This document shows positions 28,400 to 35,704 of a stretch of 44,990 nucleotides of DNA, one piece after another; positions within the stretch are counted from its first letter, which is position 1; each line of letters begins with the position of its first letter. The notes under the pieces were generated by a model that worked only from the letters and a program-made list of their open reading frames with translations, ran no database searches and was not told the DNA's origin. Made by a program: the position numbers and the translations under genes. The stretch is from Elusimicrobiota bacterium (GTDB taxonomy: Bacteria; Elusimicrobiota; Elusimicrobia; UBA1565; UBA9628): contig JACRDS010000127.1 of assembly GCA_016212825.1 (NCBI GenBank), positions 1 through 44,990 on the forward strand, given 5' to 3'.

Positions 28400-29215
28400 A
28401 TGATCCTCTCCCTTCTCCTGTTCCTTTGCCCCTGGACCGTGGCGCAGCAGCCCGCCTGCGACCGCTGCATCGCGGTCTACGGCGACACGCGCACCGGCCA
28501 TGAGGTCCACCGCCGGGTGGTCGAGCGCATCCTCGCGTTCAAGCCGTCGCTCGTCTTCCACACCGGGGACATGGTCGGCAAGGGCTCCTCGCGCAAGGAC
28601 TGGGAGTACTTCAACGAGATCTCCTCGGGCCTGCGCGCCTCGGCCGAGTTCTTCCCGGTCCACGGCAACCACGAGGACCATGCCCCCTTCTATTACCAGA
28701 ACTTCAACATCGACCCCGAGAGGATCTGGTACTCCGTGGACCGCTTCGGCGTCCACTTCATCGTCCTGGACAGCGAGACGCCCCTCTGGGAGGACACCTA
28801 CCAGCGCGGTTGGCTGGACCAGGACATCGCCGGGACCGCCGCGCGCTTCATCGTGGTCCTGCTGCACCGTCCGGTCTACGCCACCGGCCCGCACGGCAGC
28901 CACGACGCCAAGGTCCTCGCCCCCATGCTCGCCCCCCTCTTCAAGAAGCACGGAGTCAGCGCCGTGTTCTCGGGCCACGACCACGCCTACGAGCGCTCGG
29001 AGGTCGACGGCATCCCCTATGTCGTGGCCGGAGGCGGCGGAGCCCCCCTCTACAAGGAGCGCAAAGCCTCCGCTCCCTACTCGAAGGTCTTCATCCCGAA
29101 GCACCACTTTGTGAGCGTCTCCGTGAGGCCGGAAGGCCTCTTCTGCGAGGTCTTCGACGATATCGGCAACCGGCTCGACTCCTTCACGGCCCGGCCCCGC
29201 GCCCCCAAGCCATGA
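28400..29215 (+). CDS. Secreted calcineurin-like metallophosphoesterase
   Basis: 271 residues. Signal peptide MILSLLLFLCPWTVAQQ, then the five metal motifs of the purple-acid-phosphatase-like group: YGDTR (Asp29), HTGDMVG, GNHED, LLHRPVY and SGHDHAYER. All metal ligands are present, so an active periplasmic phosphoesterase is expected; the substrate is unknown. The ATG at 28400 is preferred over an upstream in-frame start at 28337 because it begins the signal peptide and follows the promoter hexamer by seven bases. Its stop overlaps the purH-like start (ATGA). Confidence 0.88.
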   Translation: MILSLLLFLCPWTVAQQPACDRCIAVYGDTRTGHEVHRRVVERILAFKPSLVFHTGDMVGKGSSRKDWEYFNEISSGLRASAEFFPVHGNHEDHAPFYYQNFNIDPERIWYSVDRFGVHFIVLDSETPLWEDTYQRGWLDQDIAGTAARFIVVLLHRPVYATGPHGSHDAKVLAPMLAPLFKKHGVSAVFSGHDHAYERSEVDGIPYVVAGGGGAPLYKERKASAPYSKVFIPKHHFVSVSVRPEGLFCEVFDDIGNRLDSFTARPRAPKP

Positions 29216-30714
29216 CCCACAAAGGCGAGCGCTGGGCCCTGCTCCACGTCACGGACAAGACCGGCATCGTGGAGCTCGCCTGGCCACTCAAAGAGCTCGG
29301 CTTCAAGTTCATCGCCGACAAAGGCACGGCCGCGATCCTGCGCCAGGCCGAGCTCGAGGTCTCCGACGTGGCCTCATATCCCGGGCTCCTGCGCTCCCTG
29401 GCCGCCTCCGGCGAGACCGGGATCAAGGAGGAAGCGGGCCCCAGGGCCCCCTCCGTCGAGCTTGCGGCCATCAACCTCTACCCCCTGGCCGAGCTCGCCG
29501 CCTCCGAACTCTCCCAGGCCGAGACGCTCTCCTACGTGGACGCCGAAGCCTCGGCCCTGCTGCGCGCGGCCGCGCGCCAGTTCCGCCAGGTCGTCTGCCT
29601 CTGCGACCCCGAGGACTACGGTCCCATCCTCGAGGCGCTGCGCCAGCACGGCGACGTGAGCCCGGAGCGGCGGCAAGCCCTGGCCGCCAAGGCCTTCCAC
29701 TACACCGCCTACTACGACTCCACCGTAGCCCAGTATCTGGGCAGCCGCTGGGAGAAGCTCCCCCAGGAGTTGGTCATGGGCCTGCGCAAGAGCGCCGACC
29801 TAGGCTATGGAGAGAACCCGCACCAGCAGGGAGCGCTCTACGCCCTGAGCGGCGCCCGGCCCTGGGGCGTCAACCAGGCCAGCCTGGTCTACGGCCGGCC
29901 GCTCTCCTTCAACCATTATTTCGACCTCGACACGGCCTGGGAGCTCGCGGGCGAGTTCCCGGAGCCGGCCTGCGCCATCGTCAAGCACGGCGTCCCGGCC
30001 GGAGCCGCGGTCTCCAAGAGCCTGGCCGAGGCGGCCAAGCTCGCCTACCGCGGGGACCCGCGCGGCTGCCTGCACGGCACGGCCGCGGTCAACCGCGAGG
30101 TCGACGAGGAGGCGGCGGCCTTCTTCGCCGAGGAAGCGGTCAACTGCATCGCGGCCCCCGGTTTCTCGGCCAAGGCCCTGCTGGCGCTCAAGGCCAAGAA
30201 GGACATCCGCCTGGTCACCCTGCCGTCCACCCTGATCTCGGCGCACGAGCTCGACTTCCGGTCCGTGGCCGGCGGGGTCCTGGTGCAGGGCCGCGATCAC
30301 CAGCCCCTGCCCGAACCCCTGCAGGTCCCCAGCAAGCGGCAGCCCTCGGAGCTGGAAAGGAACTCACTGCGCCTGGCCTGGCAGGCGGCCAAGCACAGCC
30401 GGACCCATGCCGCGGTCCTAGCCCACGGCGGCCAGACCGTCGGCATCGGCAGCGGTCAGACCACGCGTCTCGACACGGTGCGCCTGGCCCTGCAGAAGAG
30501 CCGCGAGCGCCACCCCATCCTGGCCGACGACTTCCCCGTCGTGCTGGCCTCCGACGGAGCGCTCTCCGCCGACCACATCCTGGAGGCGGCCGCGGCCGGA
30601 GTCAAGGCGGTCATCCAGCCGGGGTTCTCGAGCGAGGACGAGGGCGCGGTGGAGGCCTGCGACGAGAAAGGCTTGGCCATGGCCTTCACCGGGGTGAGGC
30701 ACTTCCGGCATTAA
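29212..30714 (+). CDS. PurH-like bifunctional purine enzyme homologue with altered catalytic motifs
   Basis: 500 residues, colinear with PurH (IMP cyclohydrolase plus AICAR formyltransferase). It keeps ALLHVTDKTGIVELA, INLYPL, YGENPHQQGALYA, IGSGQTTR and the C-terminal TGVRHFRH. Family-critical positions differ. The cyclohydrolase segment RVKTLHP is absent (the region reads PGLLRSLAASGETGIK). KHxNPCG of the formyltransferase is KHGVPAG at 258-264. SaFGG is CLHGT. The catalytic Asn of the KSN motif is His399. The SDAFFPFRD motif reads SDGALSADH. Activity is therefore doubtful in both domains. It may be a diverged paralogue or a repurposed fold. The ATG at 29212 overlaps the phosphoesterase stop. 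Confidence 0.8.
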   Translation: MTHKGERWALLHVTDKTGIVELAWPLKELGFKFIADKGTAAILRQAELEVSDVASYPGLLRSLAASGETGIKEEAGPRAPSVELAAINLYPLAELAASELSQAETLSYVDAEASALLRAAARQFRQVVCLCDPEDYGPILEALRQHGDVSPERRQALAAKAFHYTAYYDSTVAQYLGSRWEKLPQELVMGLRKSADLGYGENPHQQGALYALSGARPWGVNQASLVYGRPLSFNHYFDLDTAWELAGEFPEPACAIVKHGVPAGAAVSKSLAEAAKLAYRGDPRGCLHGTAAVNREVDEEAAAFFAEEAVNCIAAPGFSAKALLALKAKKDIRLVTLPSTLISAHELDFRSVAGGVLVQGRDHQPLPEPLQVPSKRQPSELERNSLRLAWQAAKHSRTHAAVLAHGGQTVGIGSGQTTRLDTVRLALQKSRERHPILADDFPVVLASDGALSADHILEAAAAGVKAVIQPGFSSEDEGAVEACDEKGLAMAFTGVRHFRH

Positions 30715-32147
30715 GCCGGCTTCTTGGCGCCCTCTCCGTCCTTGAACTTCTTGGCGAAGCGGTCCACCACCAGAGCGGCCAGGAACCGGGAGATGCCCAG
30801 CAGCATGGAGAAGCCCATCAGGTAGAGATACCCGATGCCCTTCATGGCCAGGTCGAACTCGCCGCCGCCGGCCGCGGAGCCGAAGGCCCAGGCGATGAAG
30901 AAGCCCAGCAGGGGCAGGCCCAGGAAGCCGGTGGTGCTGAAGTGCAGGGGCTTGCCCGCGCGGTGCGCCTCGCTGGCCTTGAAGAAGAAGCTGCTGGCCA
31001 GCTGGAAGAAGGTCAAGCCCCAGAGCAGGGCCACGTCCGCGAAGTTCATGAGCGAGCGGCCCAGGGGGATCCAGTCCAGCGCCCCGCCCAGGCGGAAGGC
31101 GTCTATGCCGTTGCCCAGCATGCCGCCGATCATCATGGCGATGGACAGGTCGTAGAGCCGCAGGGCCCAGCGCAGGGAGGGGTGCTCCCGCATCATCTTG
31201 TCGAGTCCGGAGACCTCCACGCGGTAGAAGCCGAGCTTCCCGTTGCGGATCTGCTTGGCCGACCAGCGCCAGACCTTGTGGTCGTCGGGCAATGACCTGC
31301 GGGCGACGAAGGCCGTGATCCCGATGTAGGGGATGATGCCGGCCAGCAGGGGCGCGCGCCAGGCGACCTCGTGGAACACGGTGAAGAGGTACTTGGCGGC
31401 CAGGAACTTGGTGCCGATGTCGAGGCCGTAGACCAAGGCGGTCACGGCGAGTACGGGCAGGGCCCAGCGCAGGACCTTCTTGAGCTTGGACTCCGGGGCG
31501 GCGGACGGGACGGCCGGCTCGGCCGCGGCCGTCTTGACCTCGGCCGGAGCGGCGGGCCGCAGGACGGAGGACGAGACGGAGGACTCCTGCCCGGCGACAG
31601 GCATGGAGGCGTCGTCCGGGGCGGAGGTGAAGATGGAGCGCAGGGTGCTGATGATGCCGGCCTTGACCCGCGCGGCGGGAGCCTCCAGGCGGCCGGGCGC
31701 GGCCGCGATGGACTGGGCCTGTTCCACGAGCCCGGCCTGCCCTTCGGCCGCGACGGCAGCGTTCTCGGGGGCGGCCAGGAGCGGGACGGAGACCGGGGCG
31801 GCGATGGCCTCGGCCACGGCGACGGGGCTCTCCTGGGACGGAGCCAGCGGCAGGGCCGGGAGCGCGGAGAGTTCCTGGGTCGCGACGACAGGGGCGGACT
31901 GGCCGGGGATCAGGTGAGTGCCGAGCGCGGCCGGGCTGAGGCGCAGCTGGGTGCTGAGACCGTTCGCGATCCCGGCGCTGAGGGAGCCGCCGACCATGCC
32001 CGTGGACGCGCCGACCGGAGCCGTGACCTTGATGCTGGCGGCCTGTCCGACGGCGGCGTAGGCGGAAGGCCCGGGGCTGACGATGAGGAGCGCCGCGCAG
32101 AGGGTGGAGGCTATGAGCCGGGTGAACAGGCCGTTTCTCTTGTCCAT
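30711..32147 (-). CDS. LspA-like membrane protein with ~230-residue exported N-terminal extension
   Basis: 478 residues. Residues 1-31 are a signal peptide (LIASTLCAALLIVS, SAYAA). Residues ~32-225 are Ala/Val/Pro-rich low complexity. From ~228 there are several membrane helices carrying signal peptidase II marks: LDIGTK (242-247, compare DLGSK in E. coli LspA), IGGMLGNGID (340-349) and MNFADVALLWG (367-377). The two catalytic-type Asp are Asp349 and Asp371. A ~60-residue loop and extra C-terminal helices are unlike the ~165-residue standard LspA. It could be a lipoprotein-type peptidase of altered topology, or an inactive relative. TACAAT lies six bases before its ATG. Confidence 0.6.
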   Translation of the reverse strand: MDKRNGLFTRLIASTLCAALLIVSPGPSAYAAVGQAASIKVTAPVGASTGMVGGSLSAGIANGLSTQLRLSPAALGTHLIPGQSAPVVATQELSALPALPLAPSQESPVAVAEAIAAPVSVPLLAAPENAAVAAEGQAGLVEQAQSIAAAPGRLEAPAARVKAGIISTLRSIFTSAPDDASMPVAGQESSVSSSVLRPAAPAEVKTAAAEPAVPSAAPESKLKKVLRWALPVLAVTALVYGLDIGTKFLAAKYLFTVFHEVAWRAPLLAGIIPYIGITAFVARRSLPDDHKVWRWSAKQIRNGKLGFYRVEVSGLDKMMREHPSLRWALRLYDLSIAMMIGGMLGNGIDAFRLGGALDWIPLGRSLMNFADVALLWGLTFFQLASSFFFKASEAHRAGKPLHFSTTGFLGLPLLGFFIAWAFGSAAGGGEFDLAMKGIGYLYLMGFSMLLGISRFLAALVVDRFAKKFKDGEGAKKPA

Positions 32148-32153
32148 GTCATC

Positions 32154-32159
32154 ATTGTA
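32154..32159 (-). promoter_or_regulatory. -10 (TACAAT) six bases before ATG 32147
   Basis: Minus-strand CCTACAAT, then GATGAC and the ATG. No Shine-Dalgarno. This short gap (32148-32248) holds no other signal I can support. Confidence 0.45.
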
Positions 32160-32248
32160 GGCCCGGCCGCCATTTTCCTCCGGGGCCCTGTGGGCCCGGG
32201 ACGGGAGGTAATCGGCCCAATGAGGAATGGGCCCGGAGACCCAGGGGG

Positions 32249-32770
32249 TCAGGGGGCGAGCTGGCTGTCCCAGGACGCGTCCGGCTTATAGACCCTGGGC
32301 TTCTCAGGCGGAGGCTCCGCACGCGTCGCGGGCCGCTCTTCGGCGTCCGCCCGGGCTTCCGCGGCCTTCTTCACAGGCCGGGCCGCGGGCGGCGCCGGCG
32401 GGGTACCCACGCGGGTGCCGTGCCAGGCGTTCTGCGCTCCCCAGTAGCCTGAATAGGACATATTGTCCGGACAGAAGCTGAAGCGTCCCTCTCCCGGCCG
32501 CATGCGCGGTTCGGTCCAGCGGAAGTCCAGGGCGGTTCCAGCCAGGGTGCCTTCGAGCTTGCCGCTGCGGTTGGCGTAATACTCTCCGGTCACGCTGTCC
32601 CCCTCCTGCGTCAGCCAGACCGGACCCCAGTTGCTCTTCCACTCCCCCGACACATCGATGGGGCCGGCACCCGAGGCGTTGCAGGGAGGCGGCTGCAGCG
32701 CCGCGCAGCCGGCCGCGCCGCAGAGCGCGGTTGAGGCGGAAAGGGCCAGAACCTGGAGCACGCGGCGCAT
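32249..32770 (-). CDS. Small lipoprotein of unknown function
   Basis: 173 residues beginning MRRVLQVLALSASTALCGAA, with two possible lipobox cysteines (TALC and GAAGC). A compact domain follows (DVSGEWKSNWGPVWLTQEGD, then GEYYANRSGKLEGTLAG and FCPDNMSYSGYWG), which looks like a small beta-barrel of the kind seen in secreted ligand-binding or DUF families. The last ~50 residues are Pro/Ala/Arg-rich and probably unstructured. It begins two bases after the third radical SAM gene, so it is the last gene of that operon and may act outside the membrane on the pathway's product. No family is recognised with confidence. Confidence 0.6.
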   Translation of the reverse strand: MRRVLQVLALSASTALCGAAGCAALQPPPCNASGAGPIDVSGEWKSNWGPVWLTQEGDSVTGEYYANRSGKLEGTLAGTALDFRWTEPRMRPGEGRFSFCPDNMSYSGYWGAQNAWHGTRVGTPPAPPAARPVKKAAEARADAEERPATRAEPPPEKPRVYKPDASWDSQLAP

Positions 32771-32772
32771 CG

Positions 32773-33699
32773 TCAGACGTCCCAGCACTCGTTGGCGTGC
32801 TTGAGCAGCTTGGGGTCGGCGAGGACGCGGTCTATGAACGCGCTGACCTTGGGAGACTTCCAGGCCCGGCAGACCGCCTCCCAGGCCTCGGCGAGGCTCT
32901 GGCGGCGGATGTCCCCGGGCGCGAAGGGCAGGGCGTTGAGCAGCTTGGCGCGGCCGTCAGGGACCACCAGCATCATGGCCTGCGGGCTCTCGCGCCGCAC
33001 GCGGATCTCCTCGCGGATGTCCCAGGGATAGACCGAGAGGCGCATCCGGCTCCCCCGGGCCTTCTCCTCCAGGCAGGCCGCGGTCCCCTGCCAGTCGCTC
33101 TCGGACGGAGCCAGGGTCTTCCAGTGCGCGGCGGCCCGCCCCAGGCGCATCAGGGGTCCGGTCACGAAGGTCCGCGCCCCCAGCCGGGCGGCCAGGTCGA
33201 AGACCGCCGGCGCGTCGGCGAGGTTGAGGCGGGTGGGAGTGAAGACCACCTCGGGGCCGAGCCCCGCCTGCGCCAGACGGCGCACCGCGGCCACGGCCCC
33301 GTCGAAGGAGCCGCCCGGCCGCACCCGGTCGTGCACCGCGGCGCTGGCGCCGTCGATGCTGACCTGGACGCAGGCCGCCTCCCATTCCTTGAGCCGCACG
33401 CAGGCCGCCTCGTCGAGGAGCAGTCCGTCGGTCTCGATCTTGAGGCCGGCCCCGCCCGCGTGCAGGATCGCGCAGATCTCCCAGAACCAGGGCACGGCCA
33501 CCGGCTCGCCGCCGCCGAAAGCGACGTGGGGGATGCCGGCCGAGACTATGTCTCGGGCCAACTTCAGGGCTTCGTCGCGGGAAAGCTCGCTGGGCCAGGC
33601 CTGGTCCGGGCCGGACTCCTCACAGCAGGGCAGGCAGCGGCAGCGGCAGGCGTTGGTCAGCTGCCAGGCGAGAAAGAGGGGGGCGCGGTAGTCGCCCAC
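32773..33699 (-). CDS. Radical SAM protein 3 of the peptide/prenyl operon
   Basis: 308 residues from GTG 33699. The cluster motif is C-R-C-R-C-L-P-C (Cys18, 22, 25, with an extra Cys20), then HVAFGGGEPVAVPWFWE and VQVSIDGAS. The C-terminal half resembles a SPASM/twitch region (VVPDGRAKLLNALPF, GDIRRQSLAEAW), but the cysteines that hold auxiliary clusters are missing. It is a paralogue of the two other radical SAM proteins here (shared TPTR, LMRLGRAA, GD-R-R-Q-S-L). I choose GTG 33699 because GAGGGGG lies just upstream and the N-terminus then aligns with radical SAM 2. GTG 33723, overlapping the peptide stop (GTGA), is the alternative. Confidence 0.82.
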   Translation of the reverse strand: MGDYRAPLFLAWQLTNACRCRCLPCCEESGPDQAWPSELSRDEALKLARDIVSAGIPHVAFGGGEPVAVPWFWEICAILHAGGAGLKIETDGLLLDEAACVRLKEWEAACVQVSIDGASAAVHDRVRPGGSFDGAVAAVRRLAQAGLGPEVVFTPTRLNLADAPAVFDLAARLGARTFVTGPLMRLGRAAAHWKTLAPSESDWQGTAACLEEKARGSRMRLSVYPWDIREEIRVRRESPQAMMLVVPDGRAKLLNALPFAPGDIRRQSLAEAWEAVCRAWKSPKVSAFIDRVLADPKLLKHANECWDV

Positions 33700-33719
33700 C
33701 GACGCCCCCCTCGGGTCCG

Positions 33720-33839
33720 TCACGTGAACCGGATGTAGGGCTGCGCCATGACCCGGTCGGTGACTTCCTCGATGGAGGGAGTCTCCCACGCGAGCTTCTC
33801 GTCAGCCTTCACATCGGTCACAGTGTTGCGCTCGTCCAT
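33720..33839 (-). CDS. 39-residue candidate precursor peptide (PqqA-like layout)
   Basis: Short ORF lying between two radical SAM genes. ATG 33839 is preceded by AGGAG (33846-33850) at six bases, a site that overlaps the upstream gene's stop codon. The peptide has a charged N-terminal half and a C-terminal half with WETPSIEEVTDRVMAQPYI, ending R-F-T. Trp18 and Pro21 form W-x2-P; Tyr35 lies 17 residues after Trp, with four residues to the end. PqqA has the same Trp-Pro-Tyr spacing and C-terminal length, but its cross-linked Glu (four before Tyr) is Met31 here. The neighbours are a PqqD-like protein and three radical SAM enzymes. I interpret it as a ribosomal substrate, not yet a known family. 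Confidence 0.7.
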   Translation of the reverse strand: MDERNTVTDVKADEKLAWETPSIEEVTDRVMAQPYIRFT

Positions 33840-33848
33840 TCCTGTCTC

Positions 33849-34778
33849 CTACGCCCGGACGCTATCGTGTCCGAGCAGATCGCCGTAGATCACGGTCTTG
33901 AGAGCGCTGACCACGTCCGGGGAGCCGCAGGCCGCCCGGTACGCATCCCACGCCTCGGCCAGGCTGTCCTTCCGCAGGTCCGCGCAAGAGGAAGCCAGGA
34001 CGGCCGACACCCTGACCTTCCCGTCCGCCTGCACCGACAGGGTGCCCGGCGGCTCGCGCAGCCACTCTTCAACGCCCTCGCGCAAGTGGAACGGGCGGTA
34101 GCAGAACTCCATGCGGCCCGCCAGCTCCGCTTCCTTGCGCTGTAACAGTCTAAGAAATTCGCGGTAATCTTGCAAAGACGGTTCCAGCGCGTCCCACAGC
34201 CGCGCGGCCCGGCCCAGTCGCATGAGCGCGCCGGTGTTGAAGCGGAACGCCCTCAGTTCCGCGGCCCGCTCGATGACCGCCTCCGCCTCCCCCAGGCTGA
34301 ACCGCGTCGGCGCGAAGGCGATCTCCAGGGGCAGGCCCGCGTCGCGGACCCGGCGGCAGCAGTCCGCGGCCGCCTGCAGGGAGGCCGCGGGGCGCAGCCT
34401 GCCGTAGGCCTCCTGGGTCACGCCGTCCAAAGAGACCTGGAGGGAGCGCATGGGCAGGCGGGCCAGGCGCGCGAGGGTCTGCTTCGACAGGCGCTGGCCG
34501 TTGCTCTCGACCTTGAGGTAGACGCCGGCATGCCCCAGCAGCTCGGCGGTGTCCAGGAAATGCGGGACCAGGGCCGGCTCGCCGCCGCCGAAGAGGACAT
34601 AGGGCACCTCGGCCGACGCGATCTGCTCGGCCACGCGCCGGGCCTCATCCGCCGCGAGCTCGTCGCTCAGCCGGCCGCCCGGCCAGGAGTCCGTGCAGCA
34701 GTGCAGGCAGGCCAGGTCGCACTCCCGCGTGAACTGCCAGGAGACCATGAGCGGCGCGCCGAAGGAGTCTATCCTCAT
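33849..34778 (-). CDS. Radical SAM protein 2 of the peptide/prenyl operon
   Basis: 309 residues, one residue longer than radical SAM 3 by my start choice. The cluster motif is CDLACLHC (Cys20, 24, 27), followed by YVLFGGGEPALVPHFLD, LQVSLDGVT and FAPTRFS. The C-terminus has VQADGKVRVSAVLASSCADLRKDSLAEAW, with a single Cys where a SPASM domain would have several. It lies directly upstream of the candidate precursor peptide. The start is fixed by the ATGA overlap with the UbiA stop and by GGGGGAG immediately before. A longer open frame upstream reads into UbiA and is not used. The reaction is unknown; peptide oxidation or cross-linking is the working guess. Confidence 0.85.
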   Translation of the reverse strand: MRIDSFGAPLMVSWQFTRECDLACLHCCTDSWPGGRLSDELAADEARRVAEQIASAEVPYVLFGGGEPALVPHFLDTAELLGHAGVYLKVESNGQRLSKQTLARLARLPMRSLQVSLDGVTQEAYGRLRPAASLQAAADCCRRVRDAGLPLEIAFAPTRFSLGEAEAVIERAAELRAFRFNTGALMRLGRAARLWDALEPSLQDYREFLRLLQRKEAELAGRMEFCYRPFHLREGVEEWLREPPGTLSVQADGKVRVSAVLASSCADLRKDSLAEAWDAYRAACGSPDVVSALKTVIYGDLLGHDSVRA

Positions 34779-35704
34779 CTCCCCCCCCAGGCCACCGCGG
34801 CGATGAAGACCGTGGTGGCGGCCAGGTAGCACTGCACGACGCCGCGCACCGCGGGCACGAAGAGGCGCGGGGTGTCCCAGGTCGCGGCCGCGGCCCGGCC
34901 GCTGGCCCAGAGCAGCGGCGCTCCGGCCAGCGCGGCCAGGGCGGCGGCGCGCGGAAACAGCCCCTCCGCCGCGCCGGCCAGGGCGATGAAGAGGCCCGTC
35001 CCGGCGAAGGTCAGGTAGAGCCGCACTCCATTCCACCTGCCCACGCGCACCACCAGGTTGCGCTTGCCCACCAGCCGGTCCTGATGGAAGTCCGGGATCT
35101 CGTTGACCACGGCCAGGGCCGTGATGAGCAGGCCGGGCACCAGGGAGGCGGCCAGGGCGCCCCAGTCGAAGCGGTGGATGTGCAGGTGCAGGCTGCCCAA
35201 GGTCATCCAGGGGCCGTAGGAGAGGCCGATGGCCGTCTCGCCCAGGCCGCGGTACACCCAGCGGATGGGCGGCCCCACGTAGAAGACCGCGGCCAGGCCG
35301 CCGAGCAGGGTGTAGAGCAGGATGGGCCAGCCCTCCTCCATCGCGAGATAGAGGCCGATGCCGGCCGCGAGCACGAAAGCCAAGAGGCCCAGCCAGAGCA
35401 TCCACTCCGGGATGTGCTCGTCGTCGGAAGGGTTGAACACCCGGTCCGTGCCCAGGCGGGCGTCGAAGTACTCGTTGAATGACTCCACGCCCACCACGGA
35501 GAGGAAGATGCCCAGGAATCCCAGCCAGAACACCTTCGCGTCGAAGGTCCCTTCCATCCCATAGGCCCAGGCCGCGCCGAGCAGGTACGGAAGAAGCCCC
35601 GCATACAGGAAGAACCTGTAGCGGATGACCGAGAATATGGAGTCCGGCAGCAAAGGCGCGGAGGTGGAAGAAGAAGTCGTCGCTTGGGTCACAGGGCCAC
35701 CCAT
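34775..35704 (-). CDS. UbiA-family prenyltransferase (MenA-like)
   Basis: 309 residues with about eight membrane helices. Both Asp-rich motifs of the family are intact: NEYFDARLGTD (residues 77-87) and NEIPDFHQDRLVGKRNL (201-217). The second matches the MenA type (D-x3-D-x3-GKR-L). These enzymes attach a polyprenyl chain to an aromatic or quinone precursor in the membrane. A polyprenyl diphosphate synthase is in the same operon, so donor and transferase are encoded together. The acceptor could be a menaquinone precursor or the product of the radical SAM genes. GTG 35692, overlapping the upstream stop as GTGA, is an alternative start (305 residues). Confidence 0.88.
   Translation of the reverse strand: MGGPVTQATTSSSTSAPLLPDSIFSVIRYRFFLYAGLLPYLLGAAWAYGMEGTFDAKVFWLGFLGIFLSVVGVESFNEYFDARLGTDRVFNPSDDEHIPEWMLWLGLLAFVLAAGIGLYLAMEEGWPILLYTLLGGLAAVFYVGPPIRWVYRGLGETAIGLSYGPWMTLGSLHLHIHRFDWGALAASLVPGLLITALAVVNEIPDFHQDRLVGKRNLVVRVGRWNGVRLYLTFAGTGLFIALAGAAEGLFPRAAALAALAGAPLLWASGRAAAATWDTPRLFVPAVRGVVQCYLAATTVFIAAVAWGGR

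Noticed and set aside
33724-33789. Longer radical SAM 3 starting at ATG 33789
   Set aside because: It would overlap the peptide ORF by 70 bases and adds residues with no match to the paralogues; the GTG at 33699 aligns better.
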